A stretch of 63,678 bases of DNA from Clostridia bacterium (GTDB lineage Bacteria > Bacillota > Clostridia > Christensenellales > Aristaeellaceae), in NCBI GenBank assembly GCA_017526525.1, contig JAFXRG010000050.1, positions 1-63,678 of the forward strand. Direction: 5' to 3'. This document shows, piece after piece, positions 7,765-14,646 of the stretch. The position numbers and the translations under genes were made by a program. Under the pieces are notes generated by a model that had not been told where the DNA came from, did not search any database, and saw only the letters and a list, made by a program, of their open reading frames with translations. Positions within the stretch are counted from its first letter, which is position 1; each line of letters starts with the position of its first letter.

Positions 7765-8481
7765 ATGGATAAAATCCCTTCAATTTATGAATTAATGGGA
7801 CTCAATCCAGAAGATGCACCACAAAGCAAAAGTAAGTCAAAGGAACCGGATCCGGAAGATCCAACCTATGAAATTGTCAAAGTGAAGAAAACTATGACAA
7901 TTCACCGGGCCAGAAGGATTAATTCAGAATGTGCTTTAGAACAATCGCTTCCCTGGCACTTTGAAGCCGGTGTTACCTATCATTGTATCTCTTGTGGAGA
8001 TGTTGACAGTTTAACCTATTTCCGCGTGATCCTGAAGCAACAGAAAGTCAGATATGCAATCATATCGACTTGGTGCATGGCTTTAGAAGATATCAAAGAG
8101 ATAGGAAGCTGGCTTGATTCCGGATATATTGACCGCATAGATTTCTTTTGTGGTGAAATATTCCGAGGAACCTATACGAAAGAATACAATGAACTCAAAG
8201 CATTGTGCCGGAAGCATGGCTGCAAAATGTCAATCTTCAGAAACCATTCTAAAGTTATGGTTATTTATGGGGAAAGATTCAATGCAGTAATTGAATCAAG
8301 CGCAAACGTAAACACAAATCCGCGAACGGAACAAACGGCCATCACCCTAAATGACGAGTTGTGCAATTTCTATCTTGATTTCTTCAATGGAATCAAATCT
8401 TTTGAAAGGGAGTTTGATAATGTCAAAGCGTGGAACCCAACCAAGTCAAAGCCAGCTAAAAGAACCAAGAATAAAAGCTGA
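7765..8481 (+). CDS. Phospholipase-D-like (single HxK) element protein
   Basis: The 238-residue protein has a C-terminal PLD-like module. A strand leads to FRNHSKVMVIYGE near residue 160, where His-x-Lys matches the HKD core without the usual aspartate spacing, followed by IESSANVNTNPRTEQTAI, the typical Ser-Ala-Asn continuation. Only one such motif exists, so an active enzyme would have to dimerise, as in Nuc-type nucleases. The N-terminal 40 residues are disordered and charged. The gene overlaps the terminase-like gene by 62 bases. Similar proteins are found in phage genomes near packaging genes; substrate unknown. Confidence 0.65.
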   Translation: MDKIPSIYELMGLNPEDAPQSKSKSKEPDPEDPTYEIVKVKKTMTIHRARRINSECALEQSLPWHFEAGVTYHCISCGDVDSLTYFRVILKQQKVRYAIISTWCMALEDIKEIGSWLDSGYIDRIDFFCGEIFRGTYTKEYNELKALCRKHGCKMSIFRNHSKVMVIYGERFNAVIESSANVNTNPRTEQTAITLNDELCNFYLDFFNGIKSFEREFDNVKAWNPTKSKPAKRTKNKS

Positions 8482-8806
8482 ACTTGACCGCTTAAATGAT
8501 CTTTTCTCTTCCTCTCAAGGCATAGATCAGAACAAGCTTGATTTCATTCAAAGACAGATAGAACAACTTGCATGGTATAACGTTTCAATCGCTGACCTTC
8601 AGAAGAAGATTGATCAATGGGGTACCTTAATCACGTATGACAATGGAGGAGGCCAATCCGGAGTAAAAACAAATCCGGACCTGAAAACCCTGATTGATTA
8701 TCAGAAAGCAGCCACAGCGATTGTAAAAACCCTGATGCCCTTTGTTCCGGTAAAAAGTAACCGGCACAAAAGCGAACTTGATCAATTTCGCATCGTAAAT
8801 CTTTAA
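8420..8806 (+). CDS. Phage terminase small subunit, P27-like
   Basis: The 128-residue protein begins MSKRGTQPSQSQLKEPRIKAEL, has a helix pair (KLDFIQRQIEQLAWYNVSIA), then YDNGGGQSGVKTNPDLKTL and a closing helix ending MPFVPVK. The order (helices, a G-rich turn, a K-x-NP-x-L-K motif, a last helix) is that of P27-type small terminases, which recognise the packaging site and hand DNA to the large subunit. No large terminase gene is in the element. The ATG at 8420 is chosen because AAAGGGAG precedes it; earlier in-frame ATGs lie inside the PLD-like gene. Confidence 0.62.
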   Translation: MSKRGTQPSQSQLKEPRIKAELDRLNDLFSSSQGIDQNKLDFIQRQIEQLAWYNVSIADLQKKIDQWGTLITYDNGGGQSGVKTNPDLKTLIDYQKAATAIVKTLMPFVPVKSNRHKSELDQFRIVNL

Positions 8807-8821
8807 TCCGGAGGCCATTAG

Positions 8822-9205
8822 ATGAACTCAAAGCAGAAGGGAACCAGAGGAGAACACGAAATAGAATCAATTCTGCTCAGATATGGTTTCTATGCTCACA
8901 GAAATGATCAGATCTTTAAGGGAGGCAAGAATAATCCTGATGTTTTTGCCTCCCTTTCCGGAAAATCATTTCATGTTGAAGTGAAACGAGTAGAAAAGCT
9001 GAACATATCTGCAGCAATGGCACAGGCAAGCCGGGACGCTGGCCCTAATGCGATGCCGGTTGTCGCGCATCGAAAAAACCGCGAATCATGGTTAATTACT
9101 ATCCCATTGATTGAACTTCTGGAATTGTTGAAAGAAAGGAAGCTGATACCAGATGAAAGAGAAGCATCCGGAAGAGAAACAGAATCCGGACAAAGCGCCG
9201 GATAA
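8822..9205 (+). CDS. PD-(D/E)XK nuclease, Holliday-junction-resolvase-like
   Basis: The 127-residue protein opens NSKQKGTRGEHEIESILLRYGF, the N-terminal helix with a conserved glutamate seen in archaeal Hjc-type resolvases. It continues with NNPDVFA and HVEVKRVEK, which supply the D...E-x-K metal-binding triad. A Q-containing helix (AAMAQASRDAG) and a core strand (MPVVAHRKN, SWLITI) complete the fold. It likely cuts branched DNA made during element replication or packaging. GGAGG stands seven bases before the ATG. Confidence 0.75.
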   Translation: MNSKQKGTRGEHEIESILLRYGFYAHRNDQIFKGGKNNPDVFASLSGKSFHVEVKRVEKLNISAAMAQASRDAGPNAMPVVAHRKNRESWLITIPLIELLELLKERKLIPDEREASGRETESGQSAG

Positions 9206-9311
9206 CGATAGCCGGCAGCGGAAAAGAGTCAAACTGAATCCGCGAATTGTCTTTAATGATCCTGACAGTTTTTTTAAAGATTTGCTGATGGAGCAACAGG
9301 AACAGCACTAA
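9153..9311 (+). CDS. Small hypothetical protein (52 aa)
   Basis: The frame overlaps the nuclease gene by 53 bases and encodes a highly charged peptide ending NPRIVFNDPDSFFKDLLMEQ. An AAAGGAAG site lies about ten bases upstream. The C-terminal sequence looks ordered and amphipathic, while the overlap part is lysine and glutamate rich. The next gene starts 23 bases later with its own site. It may be real because it fills an otherwise empty stretch of the operon; no function is apparent. Confidence 0.45.
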   Translation: MKEKHPEEKQNPDKAPDNDSRQRKRVKLNPRIVFNDPDSFFKDLLMEQQEQH

Positions 9312-9334
9312 GACAAAAGGAGATTTTGCAAACT

Positions 9335-10105
9335 ATGACAGAACAGGAATACAGATCCGCGCCGGGAATAAATAAATCCACATTGTGGAACATCCATAAA
9401 TCCCCGGCACATTATCAATACTGTCTGACTCATGTTCAGGAAGATACTCAATCATATAAGTTTGGTCGGGCGTTTCATTCTGCCATTCTTACACCGACCG
9501 CATTTAAAAATGATTTTATTGTTCTGCCGGATTCTATTGATAGACGGACAAAAGCCGGAAAAGAAGAATATGCAGCTTTCCTTGAATCTGCTCAAGGAAA
9601 AGAAATCATCACATCCCAGGATTACAATACCATCCGGAGCATGGTAAAAGCTTTCAGGAAAAACCGGGATGCCGTTGATCTTCTGAAAGGCACAAAACGC
9701 GAAAAGCCTATCTTCTGGACAGATAATAATGATCTTCTGTGTAAATGCCGGGTTGATGCATATAAAAACGGAGTCATGATAGATCTGAAAACCGCAGCGG
9801 ATGCCGGGACGGATACTTTCACAAGGGAAGCTTTGCGGTATGGGTATCACGTTCAGGCAGCACATTATATTGACGGATATTATCATACTGTATCAAGGAA
9901 AACCCCTGAATGGTATTTCATAGTCATTGAGAAAACAGAACCCTTTGCAGTAAATATTCTGAAAGCTGATATGGGTTTTCTGGATTATGGTTTTCTGATT
10001 CGGGACAAGCTTCTTTCAATCCTGATGAATTGTCAAAAGACAGGAAGTTTTCCCGGATACGGAATCAATGATTTGTGTCTGCCGGGATATATCGCGGAGG
10101 AATAA
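9335..10105 (+). CDS. RecE-like exonuclease (DUF3799, PD-(D/E)XK)
   Basis: The 256-residue protein opens TEQEYRSAPGINKSTLWNIH and has KFGRAFHSAILTP, MIDLKTAADAG (the D-x-K metal site near residue 150) and GYHVQAAHYIDGYY, the closing Q...Y motif. These are the conserved blocks of the phage exodeoxyribonuclease VIII-like family, which degrades one strand at a double-strand end for annealing recombination. ATG at 9335 is preferred over a TTG three codons earlier because AAAGGAG stands about twelve bases from it and only three from the TTG. No RecT annealing protein follows. Confidence 0.8.
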   Translation: MTEQEYRSAPGINKSTLWNIHKSPAHYQYCLTHVQEDTQSYKFGRAFHSAILTPTAFKNDFIVLPDSIDRRTKAGKEEYAAFLESAQGKEIITSQDYNTIRSMVKAFRKNRDAVDLLKGTKREKPIFWTDNNDLLCKCRVDAYKNGVMIDLKTAADAGTDTFTREALRYGYHVQAAHYIDGYYHTVSRKTPEWYFIVIEKTEPFAVNILKADMGFLDYGFLIRDKLLSILMNCQKTGSFPGYGINDLCLPGYIAEE

Positions 10106-10109
10106 GAAA

Positions 10110-10589
10110 ATGCATTGGAAAAAGCTCTTCAATCCTAATTATCTGGGAGCATACGCGTTTGAAACAGGAGAAGAAAAGCCGGTTACGATTTCAAGCATTA
10201 AGGAAGAGGAAGTTACAAGTACAGAAGGCAAAAAGGAAAACTGCCTTGTTTGTACCTTCAAAGAACCGGAGAAACCTTTGATTCTGAATAAGACAAACTG
10301 CAAAACAATAGAAAAGTTATACAATGAACCGGATATAGATCAATGGCCGGGAAAAGGAATTATTCTGTATGTTGCTAAAGTCAAAGCGTTTGGGGAATTA
10401 ACAGATGCAGTTAGGATCAGATCTGTAAAACCTTTTCTGTGTTCAGCTTGCGGAGGAATCATAACCGGATGTAAAAACAAAACCCATGCTGAAATATATG
10501 AACTGACCCGGAAGAAATATGGTAAGGCACTTTGCCCAGCTTGTGCAACAAAAGCAGCGCAAAAGGAAGAAAAGAAGGATACTCATTAA
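10110..10589 (+). CDS. Phage protein with OB-like domain and zinc ribbon
   Basis: The 159-residue product has an N-terminal domain starting HWKKLFNPNYLGAYAFE and ending GIILYVAKVKAFGELTDAVR, a pattern I know from uncharacterised phage recombination or replication cassettes and which looks like an OB fold. The C-terminus has FLCSACGGII and ALCPACATK, two CxxC knuckles that could bind zinc. It directly follows the exonuclease and may be a single-strand-binding or annealing partner standing in for RecT; that role is inference. GGAGG precedes the ATG by eight bases. It is the last gene of the operon. Confidence 0.65.
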   Translation: MHWKKLFNPNYLGAYAFETGEEKPVTISSIKEEEVTSTEGKKENCLVCTFKEPEKPLILNKTNCKTIEKLYNEPDIDQWPGKGIILYVAKVKAFGELTDAVRIRSVKPFLCSACGGIITGCKNKTHAEIYELTRKKYGKALCPACATKAAQKEEKKDTH

Positions 10590-10745
10590 TAGAGCATGAC
10601 AACCGCCGGAGGCAAATACATTTCAGGATGCATTAACGAATAAGAATACTTCATTATTGATTTTCAATGCATTCCCAATACACAAGTAAACGTTGTAGAT
10701 GCGTTGAAACGTTCTTTCTTCTGGGACGAATCAACATATTTATTA

Positions 10746-10780
10746 AGCTTCTGCAAAATGCAGACGCTTTTTTCTTTTTT
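10746..10780 (+). terminator. Rho-independent terminator of the element operon
   Basis: A nine-pair stem with one mismatch (AGCTTCTGC / GCAGACGCT, loop AAAAT) is followed by TTTTTTC and another T run. It lies about 155 bases after the last operon gene and faces rightward. Confidence 0.7.
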
Positions 10781-10781
10781 G

Positions 10782-10804
10782 AAATTTCCACCTGATGGAA
10801 ATTT
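10782..10804. repeat. Perfect 9-bp inverted repeat AAATTTCCA...TGGAAATTT
   Basis: The arms are identical complements around a five-base centre (CCTGA). It lies immediately after the terminator T-run, in gene-free DNA. It could be an operator or a replication/packaging protein site; the function is unknown. Confidence 0.55.
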
Positions 10805-11384
10805 GAACCGCTGGAAACAGAAGAAGAAAAGAAAGATAGATTGCCTTGTTCGTTAGAAGTTTAGCCAGGAACGCACGAACGGAAATCAAGTAAGGGAATC
10901 CCTTTGTTTTTAACGTTTGCGCGGTTTTCTGTCCTGAAAAAAATTGAAATAATCAAGAAAGTATTCTTCTTTGCTTTATCCAGATACCGGCGGGCCTCCC
11001 AGATCCCCCCCTATATGTTCTTTTTTTCGTAAATGGCACAGGGCTTAGTGTTACCTCGCATAAGCGCGCCGTAATGAAAATATTTACCGGTGGTTCTGGC
11101 GGTACTTTTCAGCCTTGCTACCATGAAAAAGAATTGCGGACTTTTAAGGACATAGGCACATTTTAGTAAAAGATCCGAGGACTTTTGTTCCCAGAAAAAA
11201 AGTTTTACAGACTTCTGCCTTTTTCAATGGTACATTTTTTCTTTTGCTCAAATACGCTTGCACAGTTGCAAGTTTGTTGCAAGATTGTAATCAAAAAACA
11301 ACAAGAATACAAAAAGAAATGCTCTACAGCTGCCAACACATACCTTGAACAGCGAAAAAGCTGATGCATTTTCAAATATTTTAT

Positions 11385-11467
11385 TGTTGGACATGAAGTG
11401 TTTTTTTGTTAGACAGAACATCTCAAAGGAACAACAGTATTATTTTTTGTTGGACATATGTTAGACA
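11385..11467 (+). repeat. Right integrase arm-type sites (four TGTTRGACA copies)
   Basis: Copies start at 11385 (TGTTGGACA), 11407 (TGTTAGACA), 11448 (TGTTGGACA) and 11459 (TGTTAGACA). Spacings are 22, 41 and 11 bp, all near whole helical turns. All have the same orientation as the left pair. Two sites on the left and four on the right give the unequal arm layout of lambda-type integration systems. Confidence 0.7.
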
Positions 11468-11510
11468 CGAACTTGTTTTTCCCATATCTGGCACATACTG
11501 AAGAAGCAAA

Positions 11511-11548
11511 GAAAAACCCCGGAACGCTTTATTTTCAACGTTCCGGGG
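11511..11548 (-). terminator. Terminator of tRNA-Val
   Basis: On the minus strand the perfect ten-pair stem CCCCGGAACG / CGTTCCGGGG with a 12-base loop is followed by TTTTTC just downstream of the tRNA. The hairpin is carried within the att repeat. Confidence 0.85.
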
Positions 11549-11595
11549 TTGTGGGATTAGTAGGACTCGAACCTATGACCCCCACGATGTCAACG
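11517..11595. repeat. attR: right copy of the tRNA-Val 3' repeat
   Basis: This copy of the 79-bp repeat restores both the tRNA-Val 3' half and its terminator, so integration leaves a working tRNA. The repeat ends inside the 5' strand of the anticodon stem, so the strand exchange probably occurred in or near the anticodon loop. Confidence 0.92.
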
Positions 11596-11625
11596 TGGTG
11601 CTCTAACCAACTGAGCTATAATCCC
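11552..11625 (-). tRNA. tRNA-Val (anticodon GAC)
   Basis: The minus strand folds as a 74-nt cloverleaf: acceptor GGGATTA/TAATCCC, D-arm with AGCTCAGTTGGTTAGAGC, anticodon stem CCACG/CGTGG with loop TTGACAT (anticodon GAC), and T-arm with GGTTCGAGTCC. Discriminator A is at 11552 and the CCA tail is not encoded. Its 3' half is the integration target of the element. Confidence 0.95.
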
Positions 11626-11646
11626 ATGCATCGCTGCAACATTGCA

Positions 11647-11675
11647 ATAATAGCACAGAAAGTGCTGTTTGGCAA
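11647..11675 (-). promoter_or_regulatory. Promoter of tRNA-Val
   Basis: On the minus strand TTGCCA (11675-11670) and TATTAT (11652-11647) are separated by 17 bases, about 20 bases before the tRNA 5' end. It is chromosomal, so tRNA expression is kept after integration. Confidence 0.75.
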
Positions 11676-11870
11676 GCATTTTTTTAATGTCATTGCATTG
11701 CATCCCTGACAGGCTTTGTGCAGGTCCCGGCAGGCATTCTGCAAGCATCCGCCAGCAAAGAGCCGCCCGGAAAAAGAATTCCGGAAAAAGAGAAGAATGG
11801 ATTATGTCGAATATGCTATAATCTTTTTCGGAACATGAAAAAAGAATTGCAATCAGGAGGCAGGCAGAAA

Positions 11871-13529
11871 ATGCAGCGGCTCTTTTCAGAACATGAAATC
11901 CGTCCCGTCCGGTCCCTGGACGGAATCTGGCAGCTCACCGCCCGCAACGGGCAGGAAACGCCCCTGCCGGCAGGCGTTCCGGGGGTATGGGAAAGCATTC
12001 CGGCCCTCGCTGCCTTCCGCGGCACAGCAGATTATGTGCGCAAGGTGCAGGTCCGGCGGGACGGCGCCGTGCTGCTGCGCTTCGGCGGCGTCAGCCATAC
12101 CGCCCGCATCTTCTGGGACGGGATCCGGATCGGAGAGCATTATAACGCCTTCACCGGCTTTGAAATCCTGCTTCCGGAGGTGTCCCGCGGGGAGCATGAG
12201 CTCCGGGTGGAAGCGGACAATCGCTATTCGGATCAGTCCGCCCTGCATGTTCCCAATGATTATATGACCTACGGCGGCATCAACCGGCCGGTGGAGCTTC
12301 ATGAAATCGGCGGCGCTTATCTCGAACGCATGGCCTTTCATGCGGAGGAAACCGACGGCAGCTTCACCGCCTGTGTCCGCGTCTTTGTCCGGGCGCTGCA
12401 GGCGCTGACGAATGCTTCCCTTTCCATTTCCGTGGCCGGGAGCGAAACAGTCTGCCGCCTTCCGGACCTGGCACCCGGCGGCAGTACCGTCGCGGACGTC
12501 CGTCTGCCCGTCACCGGGGTGCGTCGATGGGATCTCTTCCAGGGAAACCTGTACGATCTGAAAGCCCGCCTTCTTGTCGGCCAAAGGGAAACGGACGACC
12601 TCATTGACCGGGTCGGCTTCCGCACCGTCCGCATCGCGGGCGAGGATCTCCTTCTCAACGGCAGGAAAATATGTATCAAAGGCTTCAACCGTCACGAGGA
12701 TCACGGCCAGTTCGGCTGTTCCCTTCCTCCGGAAGCCATGCTGCATGACCTGCAGCTGATTCTCGATCTGGGCGGAAACTCCGTCCGCACCTGTCATTAT
12801 CCGAATGATCCCCGTTTCCTGGACCTCTGTGACGAACTGGGAATCCTCGTCTGGGAAGAAAACCACGCCCGGGCGCTGCCGGAGGCGGTGTTCCACAGCG
12901 AGCTGTTTGCCCGTCAGTGTGCGGCCTGCAATGAGGAAATGATCTCCCAGCATGTGAATCATCCGTCCATTTATCTCTGGGGTCTCCTGAACGAATGTGA
13001 AAGCGAAACGCCCTTCGGCCGCGGCGTCTATGAAAAACAGATCGCCCAGCTGCGCGCGCTGGATCCCACCCGGCCCGTTACCTTTGCCACCTGCCGGCTC
13101 TTTACGGATATCTGTCTGGATCTGGCGGACGTCGTTTCCTTCAACATCTATCCCGGCTGGTACACGCAGGAATCCACAGCCGATCTGCTCGACCGCCTGT
13201 TCCGCTGGATGGATGAGCACGGCGCAAAAAACAAGCCTGCCCTGATTTCCGAAATCGGTGCAGGCGCCATCGCCGGTTTCCATGATCCGTTCCGCCGTGC
13301 CAAATGGAGCGAAGAGCGGCAGTGTGAAATCCTCCGGGAGCAGCTTTCCGCCGTCCGGCAGCACCCGCGGTGCAGCGGATCCTACATCTGGCAGTTCGCA
13401 GATGTGAAGGTTTCCGAAGAATGGGCGGCCCAAAGGCCGAAAACCATGAACAACAAAGGGATTGTGGATCAGTACCGCCAACCGAAAATGAGCTATCTGA
13501 CCGTCCGGGAAATCTACTCGAACGAATAA
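11871..13529 (+). CDS. Glycoside hydrolase family 2, beta-glucuronidase-type
   Basis: The 552-residue enzyme has the GH2 order: sugar-binding jelly roll (about 1-170), immunoglobulin-like domain (175-260) and TIM barrel. The barrel shows GFNRHEDHGQFG, the acid/base glutamate in LLNECES (about residue 375) and the nucleophile in LISEIGA (about 461). Near the end MNNKGIVDQYRQPKMS preserves the N-x-K-G motif that contacts the glucuronate carboxylate in UidA enzymes, so beta-glucuronidase fits better than beta-galactosidase. There is no signal peptide, so it is cytoplasmic. A TATAAT box is at 11817 and AGGAGG about nine bases before the ATG. It overlaps the convergent glycosylase gene by 16 bases. 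Confidence 0.85.
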   Translation: MQRLFSEHEIRPVRSLDGIWQLTARNGQETPLPAGVPGVWESIPALAAFRGTADYVRKVQVRRDGAVLLRFGGVSHTARIFWDGIRIGEHYNAFTGFEILLPEVSRGEHELRVEADNRYSDQSALHVPNDYMTYGGINRPVELHEIGGAYLERMAFHAEETDGSFTACVRVFVRALQALTNASLSISVAGSETVCRLPDLAPGGSTVADVRLPVTGVRRWDLFQGNLYDLKARLLVGQRETDDLIDRVGFRTVRIAGEDLLLNGRKICIKGFNRHEDHGQFGCSLPPEAMLHDLQLILDLGGNSVRTCHYPNDPRFLDLCDELGILVWEENHARALPEAVFHSELFARQCAACNEEMISQHVNHPSIYLWGLLNECESETPFGRGVYEKQIAQLRALDPTRPVTFATCRLFTDICLDLADVVSFNIYPGWYTQESTADLLDRLFRWMDEHGAKNKPALISEIGAGAIAGFHDPFRRAKWSEERQCEILREQLSAVRQHPRCSGSYIWQFADVKVSEEWAAQRPKTMNNKGIVDQYRQPKMSYLTVREIYSNE

Positions 13530-14089
13530 AGGCCCAGCTCCTGCAGCTTGCTCCGCAGGCTCTTCATATCCTCCCAGGCTTCGCGCTTCTTGTCCGGATC
13601 CCGCAGCAGGGCGGACGGATGGTAGGTGGGCATCATCCAGACACCCTTGCGTTCCGTCCATTTTCCCCGATCCCGGGTAATGCGGATTTCGGGGTCCAGC
13701 AGGTTCTTCGCCGCGGTGCTTCCCAGCAGTACAATCACCCGGGGCTTCACCAGCCAGGTCTGCATCCGCAGGTGAATCCGGCAGGCGGCGGCTTCCTCCG
13801 GGGTCGGCACCCGGTTGTTGGGCGGCCGGCACTTAACAACATTGCAGATATAAACCTGTTCCCTGGAAAGCTGAATGGCTTCCAGCATTTTGGTCAGCAG
13901 CTGCCCCGCCGGGCCCACGAAGGCCAGTCCTTCCTCATCCTCCACCTGCCCCGGGCCTTCCCCGATCAGCATCAGCGGGGCGTTCCGGTCTCCCTGTCCG
14001 GGCACCTTGTGTCGGATCTGCCGGCACAGGGAACACAGCCGGCAGGCCTCCACCTGCTTTTCAAAAAGCTCCCAGGTTATTTCCTGCAT
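13514..14089 (-). CDS. Uracil-DNA glycosylase, family 4
   Basis: The 191-residue enzyme removes uracil from DNA. It shows CRLCSLC near residue 17, GEGPGQVEDEEGLAFVG and PAGQLLTKML for the uracil pocket, two further cysteines at ICNVVKCRPPNNR and AAACRIHL, and the HPSALLR active-site histidine block. Four cysteines in this spacing ligate the 4Fe-4S cluster of family 4 enzymes. It is the last gene of a leftward set with YfcE and an EamA transporter, 17 bases after the YfcE stop, and ends convergently inside the GH2 gene. Confidence 0.93.
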   Translation of the reverse strand: MQEITWELFEKQVEACRLCSLCRQIRHKVPGQGDRNAPLMLIGEGPGQVEDEEGLAFVGPAGQLLTKMLEAIQLSREQVYICNVVKCRPPNNRVPTPEEAAACRIHLRMQTWLVKPRVIVLLGSTAAKNLLDPEIRITRDRGKWTERKGVWMMPTYHPSALLRDPDKKREAWEDMKSLRSKLQELGLYSFE

Positions 14090-14106
14090 AGCCCTCGGCT
14101 CCTTTT

Positions 14107-14646
14107 TTATTTCAGGATATGGTACGTCTCCCCGTCCAGCGTTTTCCAGGAAAACACACCCTCCTCCAGTGTCATATATCCGCGGAAACTGTCCTGCTTC
14201 GGAATGGAAACGGATCCGGGATTCAGGATCCGGATTCCTTCAACGGTTTCCCAGCAGGGCACATGGGTATGCCCCTGCAGCAGGATTTCCCCCGCCTTCA
14301 GGGGCGGAAGATGATCCCGGTGGAATACGTGCCCGTGGGTGGCAAAAATCGTCACACCTTCCGCGGCAATCCATGCATACTCCGCCAGGATCGGAAATTC
14401 CAGCACCATCTGGTCCACTTCCGTGTCGCAGTTGCCCCGCACGCAGAGAATCTGCTCCCTGCGTTCGTTCAGCATCCGCAGCACTTCCTTCGGGCAGTAT
14501 TCTTCCGGCAGGTCGTTCCGGGGACCGTGATACAGCAGATCCCCCAGCAGCACCGTCCGGTCCGGTTTTTCCCGGTCCCAGGCCTCCAGCAGTTTCCGGC
14601 ACCACCGGGCCGATCCGTGGATGTCAGACGCAATCAGCAGTTTCAT
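14107..14646 (-). CDS. yfcE: YfcE-family metallophosphodiesterase
   Basis: The 179-residue calcineurin-like phosphoesterase has the complete metal set: LIASDIHGS, VLLGDLLYHGPRN, VRGNCDTEVD, FATHGHVF and LLQGHTHVP, closing with ILNPGSVSIPKQ, typical of MJ0936/YfcE enzymes that cut phosphodiesters. The physiological substrate is not known for the family. The first 23 bases overlap the 3' end of the EamA transporter gene, so the two are likely co-translated. Confidence 0.9.
   Translation of the reverse strand: MKLLIASDIHGSARWCRKLLEAWDREKPDRTVLLGDLLYHGPRNDLPEEYCPKEVLRMLNERREQILCVRGNCDTEVDQMVLEFPILAEYAWIAAEGVTIFATHGHVFHRDHLPPLKAGEILLQGHTHVPCWETVEGIRILNPGSVSIPKQDSFRGYMTLEEGVFSWKTLDGETYHILK

Larger units (their letters stand above)
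10590..11516. other. 927-bp gene-free right arm of the element
   Basis: No convincing open frame lies here. The region holds a terminator hairpin right after the operon, a perfect 9-bp inverted repeat, a cluster of TTGCAAG motifs (11266 and 11277 direct, CTTGCA at 11257 inverted), and the right-hand integrase sites. Long non-coding arms in phage satellites usually contain an origin, a packaging site or a small RNA; which one applies here cannot be told from sequence alone. Confidence 0.6.
2677..11595. mobile_element. Integrated 8.8-kb genetic element, probable phage satellite, in tRNA-Val
   Basis: The element is bounded by a 79-bp direct repeat derived from the 3' half and terminator of tRNA-Val. 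It has a tyrosine integrase beside the left repeat, a leftward int-repressor pair, a divergent rightward operon of about thirteen mostly overlapping genes, and integrase arm-site motifs at both ends. It is clearly AT-richer than the flanking chromosome. Genes for small terminase, nucleases and recombination are present, while large terminase, portal, capsid, tail, lysis, relaxase and conjugation genes are not seen. This suits a satellite that borrows a helper phage's virion. A reduced prophage is the main alternative. Confidence 0.85.
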
